Source: Phycisphaerales bacterium UBA966 | GTDB lineage: Bacteria > Planctomycetota > Phycisphaerae > Phycisphaerales > SM1A02 | NCBI GenBank assembly: GCA_002292895.1 | Contig: DBCE01000199.1 | Coordinates: 1-7,350 of the forward strand | Direction of reading: 5' to 3' | DNA: 7,350 bases | In this document: piece by piece, positions 4,836 to 7,350 of the stretch | How the letters are laid out: every line of letters begins with the position of its first letter | Position numbering within the stretch: the stretch's first letter is position 1 | The notes under the pieces: model-generated | What the model was told of the DNA's origin: nothing | The model's database searches: none | The model's input: only the letters and a program-made list of their open reading frames with translations | Translations under genes and position numbers: made by a program

Positions 4836-4842
4836 TCCCGCA

Positions 4843-5604
4843 ATGGCGTTCCAGGACGATTATCAAGTGCGGCTCGACAGTTTTCAGGGTCCTATGGACC
4901 TGCTCCTCTTCCTGATCCGTCGGGCGGAGGTGGATATTGCGGATATTCCGATCCGGCAGATCACTGAGCAATACTTTGCGTTCCTGAAGGAGCTGCACAC
5001 CATTGACATTGATGTTGCTGGCGAGTTCCTGGTGATGGCCGCCACGCTGGTGGAAATTAAGAGTCGAACGCTGACGCCTGCAAGTGCGCGCGGCCCGGGT
5101 GAAGGCGGCGAGGGCGGGGCGCTGGATGACACCGACCCACGCTTCGAGCTCGTCAAGCAGTTGCTTGCGTATCAGAAGTACCGCACCGCAGCGGATGAAC
5201 TTTCGCGCCTGCGCCAGGAGTTCGCGCAGCGTTGGTCGGTATCCGGTCGCGGCGCCACGCTCCCTGAAGAGCCCGAGCGCGAGTACGACATGGAAGACGT
5301 CCACATGATGGACTTGATTGAGGCCTACGAGCGGATCGTTGCGGGCATTGATCTTTCCAAGGTGGGCGACCACCGCGTGGAGTACGACGACACGCCGATT
5401 TCATTGCATCAGTCAGACTTGGTGGACCGCCTTGATCATGCGCCCGAGAAGCGAATGACGCTGCAAGACATCTTCAAGGGTCGCAGCCGCGGCGAGGCGA
5501 TCGGTTTGTTCCTGGCAATGCTTGAGCTCGCCCGCGAGCAGAAGATCGGCATCATGCAGGACAAGATCAACGGCACGATTGAGATTGAGCTGAATCTCTC
5601 GTAA
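4843..5604 (+). CDS. scpA: Segregation and condensation protein A (kleisin of Smc-ScpAB)
   Basis: Bridges the Smc dimer heads and recruits ScpB to form the bacterial condensin that compacts and segregates origins. 253 residues, the normal family length. The N-terminal Smc-neck-binding domain carries the hallmark FQGPMDLLLFLI (14-25), then DIADIPIRQITEQYF (31-45), IDVAGEFLVMAATL (56-69) and EIKSR (71-75). A Gly-rich linker (about 79-96) leads to the DPRFELVKQLLAYQKYRTAA helix (98-117). The C-terminal winged-helix that contacts the Smc head spans roughly 195-253 (MTLQDIFKGRSRGEAIGLFLAMLELAREQKIGI...). The start fits the family and leaves the hallmark near residue 14. In many bacteria scpB follows directly; here the next gene is recQ, convergent, so scpB must be elsewhere. 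Transcription is likely leaderless from the TACGCT hexamer. Confidence 0.95.
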   Translation: MAFQDDYQVRLDSFQGPMDLLLFLIRRAEVDIADIPIRQITEQYFAFLKELHTIDIDVAGEFLVMAATLVEIKSRTLTPASARGPGEGGEGGALDDTDPRFELVKQLLAYQKYRTAADELSRLRQEFAQRWSVSGRGATLPEEPEREYDMEDVHMMDLIEAYERIVAGIDLSKVGDHRVEYDDTPISLHQSDLVDRLDHAPEKRMTLQDIFKGRSRGEAIGLFLAMLELAREQKIGIMQDKINGTIEIELNLS

Positions 5605-5611
5605 AGCCGTT

Positions 5612-5639
5612 CCGCTCAATCCGTTCTTGGATTTGGCGG
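5612..5639. terminator. Possible bidirectional terminator hairpin between scpA and recQ
   Basis: CCGCTCAATCC (5612-5622) can pair with GGATTTGGCGG (5629-5639) around GTTCTT: nine Watson-Crick pairs, one G-T wobble and one mismatch. It begins 8 bases after the scpA stop in a 57-bp convergent spacer. There is no T run on either side, so it is at best an imperfect intrinsic terminator. Confidence 0.4.
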
Positions 5640-5640
5640 C

Positions 5641-5669
5641 ATGACTGACGGGGCGATGCCGTCACTCAT
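5641..5669. terminator. Second hairpin at the recQ 3' end
   Basis: ATGACTGACGG (5641-5651) pairs with CCGTCACTCAT (5659-5669) around GGCGATG, ten pairs and one C-C mismatch. The right arm includes the recQ stop codon (5662-5664). With the hairpin at 5612-5639 it gives two stems in tandem between convergent genes, a common arrangement for terminating both. No T tract. Confidence 0.4.
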
Positions 5670-7350
5670 TAATCACCCGCAAGAACGTCAGCCCAAGGTC
5701 TGCCAGCTTCTTCTCACCCACGCCCTTGATCTCCGCAAATTCATTGAGTGACTGCGGCTTTCGAGCAGCCATCTCCATCAGCGTTGCATCGCTAAAGATC
5801 ACGTACGGCGGCACGCCGCGCGCGGTGGCAAGTTCGCGCCGCAACGTGCGCAATCGATCAAAGAGCGACGCGTCCACTTCATGCGCGCCGTGCACCGCCG
5901 CGGCCGTTGCATGCTTGCGCCCACGCCCACGCGGCGGCGCGCGCAGTGCCACTTCCATTTCGCCACGCAGGGCGCGATGCCCCTCAACCGTTAACACCAG
6001 CACGGGGTGTTCGTCATCGGTGCGCGCAAGCAATCCGCGCTCCACCAACTGAAAGATGTAACTGGTCAGCGTCTTCTTGTCATCATCCTTCAGCGCCCCG
6101 TACGTCGGCAGCGAAGCGTGCCCGCGCCGCGCAACTTCCTCGGTCTCCGCGCCGCGCACCACATCCGCCACATACGAAGCGCCGTAGCGCTGACCGGTGC
6201 GCACCACGGCGCTCAGTAGTTTGCGAGCCACGGTGGTGGAATCGGTGGCCATGCGCACTTCTTGCATGCACACGTCACACGCGCCGCAACCGTTCGCGTC
6301 ACCGGCGCGGCTTTCGCGCGCAATTGGCTCGTAACGCTGCCCGAAATGCTCCACAAGCCATCGATGCCGGCACACAGCGCCGCTTGCCATCCGCTGCATC
6401 GCTTCAAGTTGCACGCGACCTTGCGCCACGGACGCATCAAGCGCCTCGTACGCCTCGGCGTCCGCACCCTCCTCATCCAGTCGCGCGCGCGCCTCGTTGG
6501 TGCTGCGCTCAGTGATGGAATTCCACTTCACCACATCAGCGTATGAATGGAACAGCACGCATTCGCTCTCCAGGCCGTCGCGCCCAGCACGCCCGGTTTC
6601 CTGCTGGTAATGCTCGATGCTCTTTGGAATAGTCATGTGCACCACGGCGCGCACGTTGCTGCGATCAATGCCCATGCCGAACGCCACGGTGGCCACCACA
6701 ATGTCAAGCTTCTCAGCGGTGAATCGCTCCTGCACCTTGGAGCGCTGGATCGAAGTCATGCCTGCGTGGTAGCACGCCGCATTGAATTTCTCCTTGCTCA
6801 GGTACTCCGCGATCGCCTCCGTCTCCTTGCGGCTCATGCAATAGACAATCACCGCATCGCCACGATGCCGCTCAAGAACGCCCAAAATCTGCTTGCGACC
6901 ATCAATACGCGGTTCGATGCGGTAAATCAGGTTGGGGCGATCGAAATTCCCAACCAATACCAGCGGATCGATCAATTCCAGCTGCGCAACGATGTCATCG
7001 CGCACTGGCGGCGCGGCGGTGGCGGTGCATGCGTGCAGGCTGACACCTGGGAACATGCGTCGCAGTTGCTTGAGTTGCCGATATTCCGGCCGGAAATCGT
7101 GGCCCCACTGGCTGATGCAGTGCGCCTCATCAATGGCGATGGCGCGTACACCCACGCTGCCGAGCCATGTATCGAACCCCGGCGCAAGCAGGCGTTCCGG
7201 CGACACAAACAGTAAGCGCACTTCGCCAGCGCGAACGGCGCGGCGCACGTCATCGCGCTCTTCGTTGGTCATGCCCGAATGCAGCGACGCAGCGGGGTAG
7301 CCGTTGGTGCGCAGTCCATCCACTTGGTCTTTCATCAAGGCAATCAGCGG
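5662..7350 (-). CDS. recQ: ATP-dependent DNA helicase RecQ, N-terminus missing
   Basis: 3'-to-5' DNA helicase of recombination and fork repair. The frame runs off the window edge; 562 residues are visible, starting inside motif Ia (PLIALMKDQVDGL), so the first roughly 60-80 residues with motif 0 and the Walker A lysine are absent. Visible in order: motif II DEAH (74-77) followed by the RecQ aromatic loop CISQWGHDFRPEY; motif III TATA; motif IV VIVYCMSRKETE; motif V VATVAFGMGID; motif VI QQETGRAGRDG (about 249-259). The zinc subdomain has four Cys at 327, 355, 358 and 361. A winged-helix RQC domain spans about 370-465 (KLLSAVVRTGQRYGASYVAD), and a basic linker leads to one HRDC domain (about 492-562, ending in EIKGVGEKKLADLG and FLRVINE). 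This is the full bacterial RecQ layout. Between the helicase core and the first zinc Cys is an acidic, Ala/Glu-rich insertion. Confidence 0.95.
   Translation of the reverse strand, partial: PLIALMKDQVDGLRTNGYPAASLHSGMTNEERDDVRRAVRAGEVRLLFVSPERLLAPGFDTWLGSVGVRAIAIDEAHCISQWGHDFRPEYRQLKQLRRMFPGVSLHACTATAAPPVRDDIVAQLELIDPLVLVGNFDRPNLIYRIEPRIDGRKQILGVLERHRGDAVIVYCMSRKETEAIAEYLSKEKFNAACYHAGMTSIQRSKVQERFTAEKLDIVVATVAFGMGIDRSNVRAVVHMTIPKSIEHYQQETGRAGRDGLESECVLFHSYADVVKWNSITERSTNEARARLDEEGADAEAYEALDASVAQGRVQLEAMQRMASGAVCRHRWLVEHFGQRYEPIARESRAGDANGCGACDVCMQEVRMATDSTTVARKLLSAVVRTGQRYGASYVADVVRGAETEEVARRGHASLPTYGALKDDDKKTLTSYIFQLVERGLLARTDDEHPVLVLTVEGHRALRGEMEVALRAPPRGRGRKHATAAAVHGAHEVDASLFDRLRTLRRELATARGVPPYVIFSDATLMEMAARKPQSLNEFAEIKGVGEKKLADLGLTFLRVINE

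Noticed and set aside
4813..5373. 186-codon frame antisense to scpA
   Set aside because: scpA on the other strand has unambiguous family motifs along its full length; the antisense frame shows none and is a GC-driven shadow.
6547..7215. 222-codon frame antisense to recQ
   Set aside because: Covers the helicase motifs of recQ on the opposite strand; translation is His/Ala/Arg-rich with no recognisable domain.

Overview
The window looks like chromosomal DNA of a GC-rich planctomycete, most likely class Phycisphaerae. Three things point there. Two small secreted proteins end in the VPAPGA/VPGPGA-plus-arginine tail that replaces classical PEP-CTERM in that group. One secreted protein carries the paired 'DxNGDGxxDGSDL...W' dockerin-like repeats common in Phycisphaerae. 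Most gene starts lack a clear Shine-Dalgarno site. No mobile element, CRISPR array, tRNA or rRNA is visible. The taxonomic call is inference from protein style, not from a marker gene.

Layout, left to right. Bases 1-561 (+) hold the 3' part of a membrane protein with a bacterial PH domain. Bases 581-1228 (-) and 1321-1923 (-) hold two short secreted proteins with exosortase-type C-terminal tails. Bases 2056-2547 (+) encode a stand-alone receiver (CheY-like) protein, divergent from the second secreted protein. Bases 2522-3325 (-) encode a secreted protein joining a dockerin-like module to a jelly-roll domain resembling plant citrate-binding proteins and PL7-type lyases; its 3' end overlaps the receiver gene. 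A 299-bp spacer with several dyads follows. Then come a 49-residue small ORF (3625-3774, +), kdsD for arabinose-5-phosphate isomerase (3763-4803, -), scpA for the condensin kleisin (4843-5604, +), and recQ (5662 to the window edge, -, missing its 5' end).

The left half (581-3325) is an accessory, cell-surface-oriented stretch. The right half is housekeeping: LPS precursor supply, chromosome segregation and DNA repair. These genes do not form one pathway or a long operon; almost every adjacent pair is convergent or divergent.

The most notable non-coding signal is a 30-bp dyad element present twice, at 1292-1321 and 1981-2010, 28 of 30 bases identical. Each copy sits about 60 bp upstream of the start codon of one of the two sorting-signal genes, in the same orientation. 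The proteins behind them are not obviously homologous outside the signal peptide and tail, so this looks like a shared control element for exported, sorted proteins. A second signal is that three genes (receiver, kdsD, scpA) have a TANNNT hexamer ending 6-7 bases before the ATG, as expected for leaderless transcripts.
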